Of a DNA stretch of 53,372 bases, positions 1-8,191 are shown one piece after another. Position 1 is the stretch's first letter; every line of letters starts with the position of its first letter. The notes beneath the pieces are model-generated. The model worked only from the letters and a program-made list of their open reading frames with translations. It was not told the origin of the DNA and did not search any database. The position numbers and the translations under genes were made by a program. This DNA is from Phycisphaeraceae bacterium (lineage in GTDB: Bacteria > Planctomycetota > Phycisphaerae > Phycisphaerales > UBA1924): assembly GCA_021299385.1 (NCBI GenBank), contig JAJTGZ010000005.1, positions 1 to 53,372 of the forward strand, in the 5' to 3' direction.

Positions 1-2316
1 CCACACCGGCACCTGATGTCCCCACCAAAGTTGCCGGCTGATGCACCAATCCCTGATGCCATCGTGCCACTGCTCAAATGTCTTGGCGTAGCGCTCGGGT
101 TGGAAGGAGATGGTGTTGGCAGGATCACCTATTGCTTCCAGAGCACCCGAAGGGTTGGCGGGCGGGGACGCCCGCCCCACCTTTGGTGGGGTATCGGTGG
201 GGCGGGCGTCCTCGCCCGCCGTGGGTCCGCTCCCGGTGGGGCGGGCGTCCTCGCCCGCCGCCGCACCGCCCGCAGCCTCCGACAACACAACCCTCAAAAA
301 CCGATACTCCCCCGGCTTGGTCACCAACCCAGCCTTCACGGCATTGTTCTCAATATACCCAAGTTTCTCATCAAACTCCTCGGCGTCGCGGACGATGCGG
401 TCGAACCATTCATCCTGCCACACGCTCCCCTTTGTGCCGCGGGCCTTGTTGATCTCGTGTGCCGTGAACGACTTGATGCTGTGCATGATCTCGCCGAGTG
501 TGTGCCAGACACCATCCTCACGCTCGGTGGGCTTGACGAGCATGTGCACATGGTCCGGCATCACCACGACAGCAAAGAACCTCGCCCGCTTGCCGTGCCA
601 ATGGAAACAGGCGTCGAGGACGACCTGGCGTTCATTCTCGGTGAGCGTGCCTTTGCTGGTCCGGAACGTTACGAAGTAGGTGCTGCCGCCGCGCTCGAAG
701 TGGGGGAGGCGGCGGATGGAGATGGTTAGGTTTTCCGAGATGCCTTGGTCCCAGGTGTGGGGGATTGCAGAGCCAGCTTTGAAGGCTCGCTTGGGGAGGG
801 GTGAGAGAGATTGGGGTTGGTTGGAGGCAGGCGGGGACGCCTGCCCCACCACCTGGGATGCCTGCCCCACCCCTACGCCCGGTGGGGCGGGCGTCCCCGC
901 CCGCCGCACTTGTGCTGACGCTTGTGCCTCTGCCATGGCAGGCAAGGACGCCTGCCCTACCTTTGTTGTGTTGGAGGAGTGATCAGCAAGCGCCGCGTTG
1001 GCTGAGGCCGCCAGCCTCGGGTCGGTTACCTTCACATACCACTGGTCGCTCAAGTACGGCTCGATGATCGCCTTGCTCCGGTCGCTGTGCTTGACGCTGT
1101 GCCGGTAGGGCTTGGTCCCCTCGTGCCAGCCGCGGGCCTTGAACTCCATGACCACGAGTTTGCGGGCCTCCTCGCGCTTCTTGCCCAGGAAGTTGTGGGC
1201 ACCTTTGAGTTCGCTCGCGTCGCTCCAGCCGTGCTTGTCGCTGATCGTCGCGTCGGGTGCAAAGATGTTGACCACCGGCAGGTTGTGCCGCTGGCCGATC
1301 TCCCAGTCGTTGGGGTCGTGCGCCGGCGTTACCTTCAAGAACCCCGTGGCCATCTTCGCCTTCGGGTCGGCCTTCTCCTCGTCGCTGCGGGCGAACCGCT
1401 CGGGAAGCACAACATAACTGTCCTCGATGATCGGGATCACCCGCCCGATCAACGGCAGTTCAACATGCAGCCCACGCAGGGCCTTTGCCCTCGGGTCGTG
1501 CGGGTTGATAGCCACGGCGGTGTCGCCCAGGTAGGTCTCAGGCCGCGTCGTCGCAACCGTTACCCACGCCGGTGTGTCGTTCTCGTGCGCGGCGTCCTCG
1601 GGCAAAGCCCACCCACGCCGGCGGAGTTCGCCCCACGATACAGGCACCGCGTTCGCACCCTCGGGCACGTGCACCAATGGGTAGCGCAGGAAGTAAAAAT
1701 TCCCGTCGATCTCCTCGTCGTAGCACTCATCATCAGCCACGGCGGTTTGCAGCACCGGGTCCCAGTTGACCAGCCTCTTGCCGCGGTAGATCAGCCCATC
1801 CTTGAACAATCTGAAGAACGCCTCATAGACCGCCGAGGCGCACTGGGTGTCCATCGTAAAGCGCTGGCGGTCCCAGTCGCACGAGCAGCCCATGAGTTTG
1901 AGCTGGTTGGTGATCGTCGCTTCATACTCGTCCTTGAAGGCCTGAATCTTGGCGACAAACTTCTCACGCGAAAACTGCTGCCGGCGTAATCCCTCCTCCT
2001 TGAGCACGCGCTTTTCGACCACCGCCTGCGTCGCGATACCCGCGTGGTCGGTCCCGGCCATCCAGAGCGTCTCAAACCCCTTCATCCGATGCGCACGCAC
2101 CAAAATATCCTGCAGCGTGTTGTTCAGCGCGTGCCCAAGGTGCAACGCCGCTGTAACGTTCGGCGGTGGGATCAGCACGCAATAAGGCTCGGCCTCGCCC
2201 CGCAGCACACGCGATGGGTCCGCCGCGAATGCGCGTGCCACATCCCACCGCCCGCGGATGCGGGCCTCGTGCTCGGCGGGTATATACAACGGCGGCAGCG
2301 GCTCGGGCGTAGACAT
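1..2316 (-). CDS. valS: Valyl-tRNA synthetase (partial, interrupted in frame by a RAYT domain)
   Basis: Charges tRNA-Val with valine in the cytoplasm. Read from ATG at 2316 (MSTPEPLPPLY). The class I HIGH motif appears as HLGH in a PPPNVTAALHLGHALNN context. The CP1 editing domain follows (TTRPET, VTPAHDPNDWEIG), then SDQWYVKVTDP (near residue 424). Typical ValRS would continue straight into xFxPERYxKTxxxW-RDWCISRQLWWGH. Here that block reappears only at about 1-125 (PERYAKTFEQW ... DWCISRQLWWGHQVPVW). Between them lie about 275 extra residues (about 452-724) encoding REP palindromes and a Y1-type transposase. Read codon by codon, positions 1-1080 contain no stop in this frame, so the insert is continuous with both halves. 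The KMSKS half and C-terminus lie beyond the left edge. Confidence 0.93.
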   Translation of the reverse strand, partial: MSTPEPLPPLYIPAEHEARIRGRWDVARAFAADPSRVLRGEAEPYCVLIPPPNVTAALHLGHALNNTLQDILVRAHRMKGFETLWMAGTDHAGIATQAVVEKRVLKEEGLRRQQFSREKFVAKIQAFKDEYEATITNQLKLMGCSCDWDRQRFTMDTQCASAVYEAFFRLFKDGLIYRGKRLVNWDPVLQTAVADDECYDEEIDGNFYFLRYPLVHVPEGANAVPVSWGELRRRGWALPEDAAHENDTPAWVTVATTRPETYLGDTAVAINPHDPRAKALRGLHVELPLIGRVIPIIEDSYVVLPERFARSDEEKADPKAKMATGFLKVTPAHDPNDWEIGQRHNLPVVNIFAPDATISDKHGWSDASELKGAHNFLGKKREEARKLVVMEFKARGWHEGTKPYRHSVKHSDRSKAIIEPYLSDQWYVKVTDPRLAASANAALADHSSNTTKVGQASLPAMAEAQASAQVRRAGTPAPPGVGVGQASQVVGQASPPASNQPQSLSPLPKRAFKAGSAIPHTWDQGISENLTISIRRLPHFERGGSTYFVTFRTSKGTLTENERQVVLDACFHWHGKRARFFAVVVMPDHVHMLVKPTEREDGVWHTLGEIMHSIKSFTAHEINKARGTKGSVWQDEWFDRIVRDAEEFDEKLGYIENNAVKAGLVTKPGEYRFLRVVLSEAAGGAAAGEDARPTGSGPTAGEDARPTDTPPKVGRASPPANPSGALEAIGDPANTISFQPERYAKTFEQWHDGIRDWCISRQLWWGHQVPVW
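157..259. repeat. REP palindrome cluster, downstream side of the valS-embedded RAYT
   Basis: Three hairpin units lie at 157-181 (minus orientation), 196-220 and 235-259 (plus orientation). The last two are identical to each other. The head is GGTGGGGCGGGC, with a short loop and a complementary CGCCCGCC arm. In the valS frame they encode repeats of AGEDARPT type. With the cluster at 826-961 they bracket the transposase, the arrangement called a REPtron when it occurs outside genes. Confidence 0.85.
826..961. repeat. REP palindrome cluster, upstream side of the valS-embedded RAYT
   Basis: Three full GC-rich hairpin units about 25 bp long lie at 826-850, 881-905 and 937-961, with a partial unit at 851-871. 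Each is a GGTGGGGCxGGCG arm facing CGCCxGCC. The outer two read on the minus strand and the middle one on the plus strand, a BIME-like mixed arrangement. They are translated in the valS frame as low-complexity segments such as KVGQASLPA and VVGQASPPAS. Confidence 0.85.
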
Positions 2317-2397
2317 GCACGCAGGATAGTGGGCGAGACCACACCCCGGCGTCGGGCACAGCCACGCACGCCTGGCCCAACCCACTACGCTTACGCC

Positions 2398-3465
2398 ATG
2401 CAACAGCGGGCCAAGTCGATCCTCACCGCGATCACCGTTACGGCCCTGCTCGTCGCCGGCGGGGTGGCCGTGGTCCTCATCAGCCGAGCGGCGCGCGGGC
2501 CGACCTACGGCGGGCAGGGCACAGCGATGGAGCAGGCCAGGGCGACGCTCGCACCGGGCGTCGTAACCGCCGCCGACGCGCTCAAGGCCGCCGACTCACT
2601 CATCGTCAACGCCAAGTGGTCCGAGGCGATCAAAGAGCTCCGCAAAGCGGCCACGGCCTTCCCGACCGACCAGGCCCTGCGCATCCAACTGGCCAACGCC
2701 CTGCAAGGTGCACAGCGATGGAGCGAGGCACGCGCCGAGCTGGAAGAAGCCATCTCCATTGGCCCCGCCTCGGCCTCGATGCACGTCCAAACCGGCACCC
2801 TGGCCAACAAGGCCGGGGAACTCGACAAGGCCGTGGCCCACTATCAAGAGGCCCAACGCTTCGAACCTAACGAGCCACGCCACCCGCTCTTTCTGGGCAT
2901 GATCCAGCTCAAGCAAGGCCAGGAAGACGCGGCCATCGCCTCCCTCTACCGCGCTACACGCCTGGATGAGCACCTCGGCGAGGCCTGGGGCACGATGGCC
3001 GAGATCGAACTTCGGCGGAACAACACCACCATCGCCCTGCAGCACATCGAGCACGCCCGCGAGGCGCAGCCCGAGTTCTTGCGTTGGCGTCTTGTGCAGT
3101 CGCGCCTCTATCGGCGCATGGGTCAGCCGCACAAGAGCGTGGACCTGCTGGTGAATCTGCCTCAGTCTGATCGCCTTGCTCCCGCCACGGCCCGTGAACT
3201 CGCCGACGCCTTCTCGATGCTCGGCCGGCACGCCGACGCCGTCGCGCTGCTAGAGCAGGCCGCTCTCGCGGCTGCGTTTGAGCACAAAGGGGCCTTGTTC
3301 ATCGATGCCGCCCGCGCCGCCGAGCGTGGCGGGGATATCGACAAGGCCAAGAGCCTCGCCGCCCAGGCCCTCTCGGCCGGCAACCAACAGGCCGCAGTGC
3401 TCATCGCTGACCTCAGCAAGATTGCACCCCCACCCCCACCTGCACCAGAAGCAAACCCCAAGTAA
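2398..3465 (+). CDS. Tetratricopeptide repeat protein, membrane-anchored
   Basis: 355 residues from ATG at 2398, 81 bp from the divergent valS start. A single N-terminal hydrophobic helix (about residues 8-28, LTAITVTALLVAGGVAVVL) looks like a membrane anchor or uncleaved signal. From about residue 60 onward there are tandem TPR-like helices, for example AKWSEAIKELRKAATAFP, QRWSEARAELEEAI and GELDKAVAHYQEAQRFEP. It ends in a Pro-rich tail (IAPPPPPAPEANPK). TPRs mediate protein-protein contacts; no catalytic motif is visible and the partner is unknown. It converges on thiG with only 6 bp between the stop codons. Confidence 0.85.
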   Translation: MQQRAKSILTAITVTALLVAGGVAVVLISRAARGPTYGGQGTAMEQARATLAPGVVTAADALKAADSLIVNAKWSEAIKELRKAATAFPTDQALRIQLANALQGAQRWSEARAELEEAISIGPASASMHVQTGTLANKAGELDKAVAHYQEAQRFEPNEPRHPLFLGMIQLKQGQEDAAIASLYRATRLDEHLGEAWGTMAEIELRRNNTTIALQHIEHAREAQPEFLRWRLVQSRLYRRMGQPHKSVDLLVNLPQSDRLAPATARELADAFSMLGRHADAVALLEQAALAAAFEHKGALFIDAARAAERGGDIDKAKSLAAQALSAGNQQAAVLIADLSKIAPPPPPAPEANPK

Positions 3466-3471
3466 CCCCGC

Positions 3472-4365
3472 CTACTCCCCCGGGATCACACTCACAACCC
3501 CCTCCCACGGCGAGCTCGCCGAGGCGTACAACTTCTTGGCAATCCGCCCGGCCAGTAAACTCTCGCGCCCGGCGATGCACGCGTGGCGCATCGCACGGGC
3601 CATCCGCACTGGGTCGCCAGCGTGCGCAACGGCGGTGTTGAGCAGCACGCCGTCGGCGCCGAGTTCCATCGCCTCGGCCACGTCGCTCGCCGCCCCCACG
3701 CCCGCATCAACGATCACCGGGTATCCCTTGTCCCCACCCTTGAGTAGCTCCAGGCACAGGACGATGTTGTTGGCGTTGAGCACGCCCTGCCCGCTGCCGA
3801 TCGGCGAGCCGGCGGGCATCACGCTGGTGGCCCCCGCCTCTTTGACTCGCAACGCCGCGATCGGGTCGTCGCTGCAATACGCTAGCACGTCAAAGCCCTC
3901 TTTGACCAGTTGCCTGGTCGCCTCGACCGTCGCGATCGGGTCGGGCAGCAGCGTCTTGCGGTCGCCGAGCACCTCAAGTTTCACCCACCCGGCCCCGGGG
4001 TTGTTCATCTGTTCAAGCAGCTCGCGCCCGAGCATCGCCACGCGCACGGCATCGTCGGCCGAGAAGCACCCGGCGGTGTTGGGCAACACGGTATAACGCG
4101 ACAAATCCAGCGCATCGAGCAGGCTCTGCCCCTTCTCGTTGTACAGCCGCTCACGCCGAACCGCAACGGTTACGACCTGCGCCCCGCTCTCTTCGAGCGC
4201 CCGCCGCATCACCTCGTGCGAGGCATACTTACCCGTTCCGACGATCAGCCGGCTGTCAAAACGCCGGCCACCGATGACAAGAGGCTGCTCGGGCAAGGCC
4301 TCCGCACCCGGTGCGGAGTTCGGATCGTTCCTCGGCGGTGAGATCGGCTTAGTCGGTGCGTTCAC
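3472..4365 (-). CDS. thiG: Thiazole synthase ThiG
   Basis: Forms the thiazole phosphate ring of thiamine from deoxyxylulose phosphate, dehydroglycine and ThiS thiocarboxylate. 297 residues with a GTG start at 4365. Family landmarks are IVGTGKY (residues 41-47), the probable Schiff-base lysine in [10 protein letters not shown] (K129), [21 protein letters not shown], and the phosphate-binding end [31 protein letters not shown]. The first 25 residues are Pro-rich and not conserved in the family, so the true start could be slightly downstream. ThiS, ThiF and ThiH are not adjacent. This is a lone thi gene. Confidence 0.95.
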   Translation of the reverse strand: MNAPTKPISPPRNDPNSAPGAEALPEQPLVIGGRRFDSRLIVGTGKYASHEVMRRALEESGAQVVTVAVRRERLYNEKGQSLLDALDLSRYTVLPNTAGCFSADDAVRVAMLGRELLEQMNNPGAGWVKLEVLGDRKTLLPDPIATVEATRQLVKEGFDVLAYCSDDPIAALRVKEAGATSVMPAGSPIGSGQGVLNANNIVLCLELLKGGDKGYPVIVDAGVGAASDVAEAMELGADGVLLNTAVAHAGDPVRMARAMRHACIAGRESLLAGRIAKKLYASASSPWEGVVSVIPGE

Positions 4366-4393
4366 CGATAATCATACGGCCACGCCCACCCCA

Positions 4394-5452
4394 CTACGCC
4401 AGGCGGATCAGATCCTCCCGCTCGGCTGCCGATAAAATCCCCTTGGCGTCGCGCAACCACCGCCGGGCGTCCTGCACGTACCCCGCCGTCGGCTTGAGAG
4501 TCCGCCCAGCCTGCTCTGCCCGTGCGCACCAATAGCGGTTGAACCTTCTCATCAACAACTCCCGCGTGAGTTTGGCCGCCATGCTCGCCAGGGCGATGGG
4601 TAAAAACGCCTCCTCACCCTCCGGTTGGAACAGCGCGTGCATCATGCCAGCCTCTTCACTCTCGGCATCCCCCCCCGGCCCCTGCACGCACAACTCATAC
4701 CGCGCACGCTCGGGGGTCTGCTCAAGCATCGTCACACCACCGCGGTCCTCTCGCTCAGCCTGCGCCAACAGCGGCATCCATTCATAAATCGCCGGCCCAT
4801 ACTCCGTCCGTCCACCCTGCCGGTCGCACACCACCCTGGGCCCCCCGCTCGCCAGCCCGCGCGAGGCACCCACGGCAAACTCATCCCACACCCACTGCAT
4901 GTGCCCGGCAACCCCCAGCCCCGTCGCCGCCGACTTGCTCCCCGCATTCTTGACGATCCGGTTGAACGTCGCTTCGCCGATCACCGTCGCCGACAGGTCC
5001 AGCAGCCGAACTCCCGCATCCGCCAGCACCCCCGCCAGCAGGTTCCCGGCAATCCCCACACCCGCACCCGCGCCCGCCCCATCCAGCGCAATCGCCTCAC
5101 CACCATACCACGCGTGCGGCTCCGCCTGCGCTCCGAGCAACCCCAGCAGTTCCGCATCCGTCCCCGCCCGATCCCCGCGCGCCGCGAGAATCGCCAAAAC
5201 CCCTGCTTGCAGGTGTTCTAGCGGGTGTGCCGTGTCGTTGGCACGCTTGAGCTTCTTGCTGTCGGCAATCGCCACGCGGCCTCGTGCATCCCGTGGCTTC
5301 TTGCACACACCCCGGCTGAGCACCTGCCACAGGTCCGGCGCACCCTGCCCAGGCTCCCAACCCTCGACTGCAAAGACCGCTCGCGCAACGACCAACGGCC
5401 CGAGCATCGGTCCATACCCCGCCTCGTCGATCCCGGCTATCACCAGCCCCAT
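4394..5452 (-). CDS. RNase HII-like protein, enlarged planctomycete type
   Basis: 352 residues from ATG at 5452. This start was chosen because the RNase HII signature GIDEAGYGPMLGPLVVA begins six residues in; the frame is open further upstream but carries no homology. Conserved family points are the D-E pair of IDEAG, DSKKL, VVCDRQGG (matching the third acidic motif), ASMAAKLTRELLM and the C-terminal GYVQDA. RNase HII removes RNA from RNA/DNA hybrids. This protein is about 150 residues longer than bacterial RNase HII, with the extra sequence between DSKKL and VVCDRQGG. Activity on R-loops or single ribonucleotides is inferred. It diverges from the phospholipase D gene with 57 bp between starts. 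Confidence 0.7.
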   Translation of the reverse strand: MGLVIAGIDEAGYGPMLGPLVVARAVFAVEGWEPGQGAPDLWQVLSRGVCKKPRDARGRVAIADSKKLKRANDTAHPLEHLQAGVLAILAARGDRAGTDAELLGLLGAQAEPHAWYGGEAIALDGAGAGAGVGIAGNLLAGVLADAGVRLLDLSATVIGEATFNRIVKNAGSKSAATGLGVAGHMQWVWDEFAVGASRGLASGGPRVVCDRQGGRTEYGPAIYEWMPLLAQAEREDRGGVTMLEQTPERARYELCVQGPGGDAESEEAGMMHALFQPEGEEAFLPIALASMAAKLTRELLMRRFNRYWCARAEQAGRTLKPTAGYVQDARRWLRDAKGILSAAEREDLIRLA

Positions 5453-5509
5453 CCCGCAGGGTACACATGCCCACCAACCCCGAGCCCCACGGCGTATATG
5501 CTCCAACCC

Positions 5510-7003
5510 ATGCCCGCATGGATTATCGATCCCGTTGCGTGGCTGCGGGGGTGGAACGCCTTGGGCGTTGCCCTGCTCTTGATCGAGTGGCTCATCCGCG
5601 TCCTGTTGATCGTCCGCATCGTTCGCCGGCGCTGCCCGGGGCCTGAGTCGCTCGGGTGGATCGTCCTCATCGGGCTGGTCCCCTTCTTCGGCCTCTTCTT
5701 CTACGCCTTCATGGGCGAACGCCAACTCGGCATGCGCCGCGTCCGCAGGCACGAGCAGATCGCACGCTCGGTCGACAAGGCTGCCGTCGCCAACGCCCTC
5801 GCCGGCATGCAAGACTGGTGGCAGACCCACGGCCAGGCCCAGCAGCTCGCCCGCGCCGCCCAGACACTCACCGACATCCCACCCGTCGCCGGCAACACCC
5901 TCGAACTCATCGACTCGGCCTCAGACCTGCTCGACCGCCTGATCGCCGACATCGACCGCGCCGAGCACCACGTCAACATGCTCTACTACATCTGGGGCAA
6001 CTCAGCACACGCCGGGGTCGTCTGCGATGCCCTCGCCCGCGCCGCCGGGCGGGGCGTCGCATGCCGGGTGATGGCCGATGCCGTCGGCTCACGCGTGTGG
6101 CTCAAAGGCCCTTGGCCCGCCCGCCTGCGCGCCGCCGGCGTACACGTCCAGGCCGGGCTGCCCGTCAACCTCTTCCGCCGCAGGCTGCACCGCATCGACC
6201 TGCGCAACCACCGCAAGATCACCGTCATCGACGGCCACATCGCCTACTGCGGCAGCCAGAACCTCACCGACGAGCGCGTCCGCACCCGGCGCATCCCCCC
6301 TCGCTACCGCTTCTGGATCGACGCCACCTGCCGCATTCAAGGCCCCGCCGCGACCGCGCTCCAGGCCGCGTTCTTGGCCGACTGGCTCACCAGCACCGAC
6401 GAAGCATCGATCCCCGATATCAAGCAGTACCTCGCCGTCGCCAAGCCCAGCGGCGACTCGATCGTGCACGTCGTCCCCTCCGGCCCCACCTCGCGTGTCG
6501 ATGCCATCCACCAGTCGCTGGTAACGATGCTCAGCGTCGCCCAACGCGAGATCATGATGACCACGCCCTACTTTGTGCCCGACGCCGCGATCAAAGCCGC
6601 GATCGTCTCGGCGTCGCTGCGGGGCGTGCAGGTAACGCTGATCCTGCCCGAGCAACTCGACAACGCCATCGTCGCCGCCGCGGCGAGGGCGCACTACGCC
6701 GAACTGCTCGAGGCGGGCGTCCGCATCTTCCACCACCAGGGCGGCCTCCTGCACGCCAAGGCCGCCGTCGTCGACGGCGAACTGGCAATGATCGGCTCTG
6801 CCAACCTGGACATGCGCAGCTTCTGGATCAACTTTGAGTGCACCCTGCTCGTCTACGACGCACCCTTCGCCCAACGCGTCCGCGACCTGCACAAAAAATA
6901 CCTCGGCGAATCGACCGAGGTCAGCAAACCCCAATGGGACAAACGCACCTGGGCCCAGAACCTACGCGACAACTCCGCACAACTCCTAGCACCGCTGCTC
7001 TGA
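5510..7003 (+). CDS. cls: Cardiolipin synthase / phospholipase D family protein
   Basis: 497 residues from ATG 5510 (MPAWIIDPVAW); ATG 5498 is an alternative. Two N-terminal membrane helices (about residues 10-32 and 46-66) form the usual PLDc_N anchor ending in FFYAFMGER. Two HKD active sites follow: NHRKITVIDG with GSQN near residue 233, and HAKAAVVDG with GSANLDMRS near residue 414. The two-HKD membrane architecture and about 490-residue length fit bacterial cardiolipin synthases, which condense phosphatidylglycerol at the inner membrane. Substrate is inferred from architecture. Confidence 0.88.
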   Translation: MPAWIIDPVAWLRGWNALGVALLLIEWLIRVLLIVRIVRRRCPGPESLGWIVLIGLVPFFGLFFYAFMGERQLGMRRVRRHEQIARSVDKAAVANALAGMQDWWQTHGQAQQLARAAQTLTDIPPVAGNTLELIDSASDLLDRLIADIDRAEHHVNMLYYIWGNSAHAGVVCDALARAAGRGVACRVMADAVGSRVWLKGPWPARLRAAGVHVQAGLPVNLFRRRLHRIDLRNHRKITVIDGHIAYCGSQNLTDERVRTRRIPPRYRFWIDATCRIQGPAATALQAAFLADWLTSTDEASIPDIKQYLAVAKPSGDSIVHVVPSGPTSRVDAIHQSLVTMLSVAQREIMMTTPYFVPDAAIKAAIVSASLRGVQVTLILPEQLDNAIVAAAARAHYAELLEAGVRIFHHQGGLLHAKAAVVDGELAMIGSANLDMRSFWINFECTLLVYDAPFAQRVRDLHKKYLGESTEVSKPQWDKRTWAQNLRDNSAQLLAPLL

Positions 7004-7042
7004 CACGAACAGCGCATTTGGCCATTTGACCATTTCTCCCCC

Positions 7043-7576
7043 TCACCCTTGCCCATCCCTCCCCGTCGCCTCGTCCAAAAAACTTTGCAGCCTCAAACTC
7101 GTCGGAAACACCACCCCCATCCCCACCAGCACCACCCCGGCCACCCCCAAGCACAGCCAGTCCCCCGTCAGCATCATCCCCACGCACGCCAGCAGCGCGA
7201 CCCCCTCTAACACCGCCAAACGCGATAGCGCCAGTTTCTGGTACAACTGCATGACCACCCCGATCGCCTGCTCGTCATCCTGCCGGGCTTTCCAAACCTC
7301 CCCGGCACGCTTGGCAAAGACCCCACCCATCAACACCAGCGGCACCGTCGAGAGGATCAACAACCCACCAGCACCCACCACAAACGCGTTGAACCCCCAC
7401 AGCATCGGCGGCACGCTCGGGCTCGATCGGCTCAGACTCACGATCGTCGCTACCCCGGCAAAGACCAGCGTCCCGGCGATGAGCGCCAAGGCCGCCATCT
7501 GGCTCCGCCGAAGATTCACCCTCGCGCCGGAGGCCGGCCCGGAACCAGGCTCGGGCGAACGAGTAGAAGGTTGCAT
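7043..7576 (-). CDS. Small polytopic membrane protein, unknown function
   Basis: 177 residues from ATG 7576; a GTG six bases further upstream is possible. Four hydrophobic segments can be seen (about residues 28-48, 62-87, 124-141 and 143-160). A cytoplasmic-looking loop between helices 2 and 3 is charged (AKRAGEVWKARQDDEQ). I do not recognise the family. It converges on the phospholipase D gene with about 40 bp between stops. The length and clean hydrophobic pattern support a real gene. Confidence 0.65.
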   Translation of the reverse strand: MQPSTRSPEPGSGPASGARVNLRRSQMAALALIAGTLVFAGVATIVSLSRSSPSVPPMLWGFNAFVVGAGGLLILSTVPLVLMGGVFAKRAGEVWKARQDDEQAIGVVMQLYQKLALSRLAVLEGVALLACVGMMLTGDWLCLGVAGVVLVGMGVVFPTSLRLQSFLDEATGRDGQG

Positions 7577-7686
7577 CTGCACACTAAAGCATACCGAAGC
7601 CCAGATGGATCAGCAGAGAACAATGATCGGTCTTTGATAGTACCAAACAAAATCCATTCGATCTATCCGCACCCCCGGAGCACCCC

Positions 7687-8040
7687 ATGCAGCGCAACCA
7701 ACTCATCACACGCGCCTCAATCTGTGCCCTTGGCCTGGCCCTGCTCTGGACGGCTTATCGCGCCACACTCGCCTCCTCGGCCCCGGCCTACGCCGGCCCC
7801 ACCACCTACCCAGAACTGATCGGCAAGACGGTCATCGTCCAGTTTCGTCGCGACGCCCTGGGCATCGCCGGCGAGCAGATCACCGGGTGGAGCGAGGTTC
7901 GCAACGGGGCCATCGGCGTGCAGGGGGATGTCCTGGCCTTCAACGACAACTGGATCGTCATCCGAGGCCTGGACAGCATTGGCGAAAAGCGGGATATCTG
8001 GGTCCCCAACCACGCCGTCTTGAACATCATCAGCCGATAA
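7687..8040 (+). CDS. Small secreted protein, unknown function
   Basis: 117 residues. A GGAG-type ribosome site (7675-7680) precedes ATG 7687 at good spacing. The N-terminus is a classic signal peptide, basic then hydrophobic, with a likely cut after AYA (residues 35-37). The mature part is about 80 residues, rich in beta-type residues (TVIVQFRRDALG, NDNWIVIRGL, DIWVPNHAVLNI), possibly a small SH3- or Sm-like barrel. It has no recognised family. Confidence 0.6.
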   Translation: MQRNQLITRASICALGLALLWTAYRATLASSAPAYAGPTTYPELIGKTVIVQFRRDALGIAGEQITGWSEVRNGAIGVQGDVLAFNDNWIVIRGLDSIGEKRDIWVPNHAVLNIISR

Positions 8041-8191
8041 GGTGCGCCTGCGGGCATTTGCGCCCTCTTGTCCACGCCGGCGGGGCGCGGGCCTAGTGTG
8101 CCCGTGCCGGTCTGTGCAAGGAAGGTGTATTGACGACCGCCACGGGTCGATCTCTCTGATCGATCCCCTTTGCACGCCAGGAGCCTGCCCG

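Larger units (their letters stand above)
142..963 (-). mobile_element. REP-associated tyrosine transposase (RAYT/Y1_Tnp) cassette inside valS
   Basis: The insert carries a complete-looking RAYT domain, about 724-290. It begins with ISIRRLPHFERGGSTYFVTF. The HUH metal/nuclease motif MPDHVHML lies at 538-561, with the two His at valS residues 589 and 591. WQDEWFDRIVRD follows, then the catalytic-Tyr helix YIENNAVKAGLV, with Tyr codon 355-357 (residue 654). These are the hallmark motifs of single-strand REP transposases. The domain has no stop codon of its own and no convincing ribosome site; the only Met near its front is ATG at 936. It is flanked on both sides by REP palindrome clusters. Boundaries are estimated by resuming the ValRS alignment and could shift by tens of bases. 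All catalytic residues appear intact, so nothing suggests decay. Confidence 0.9.

Noticed and set aside
16-729. 237-residue plus-strand reading frame
   Set aside because: Exact antisense codon register of the valS/RAYT gene; the opposite strand shows conserved RAYT and ValRS motifs, this strand none.
268-936. RAYT as a separate gene
   Set aside because: No ribosome site, no own stop codon, and both ends merge in frame with ValRS; treated as an inserted domain.
826-961. CRISPR array
   Set aside because: Units are palindromic, in mixed orientation and irregularly spaced, with no unique spacers; these are REPs.
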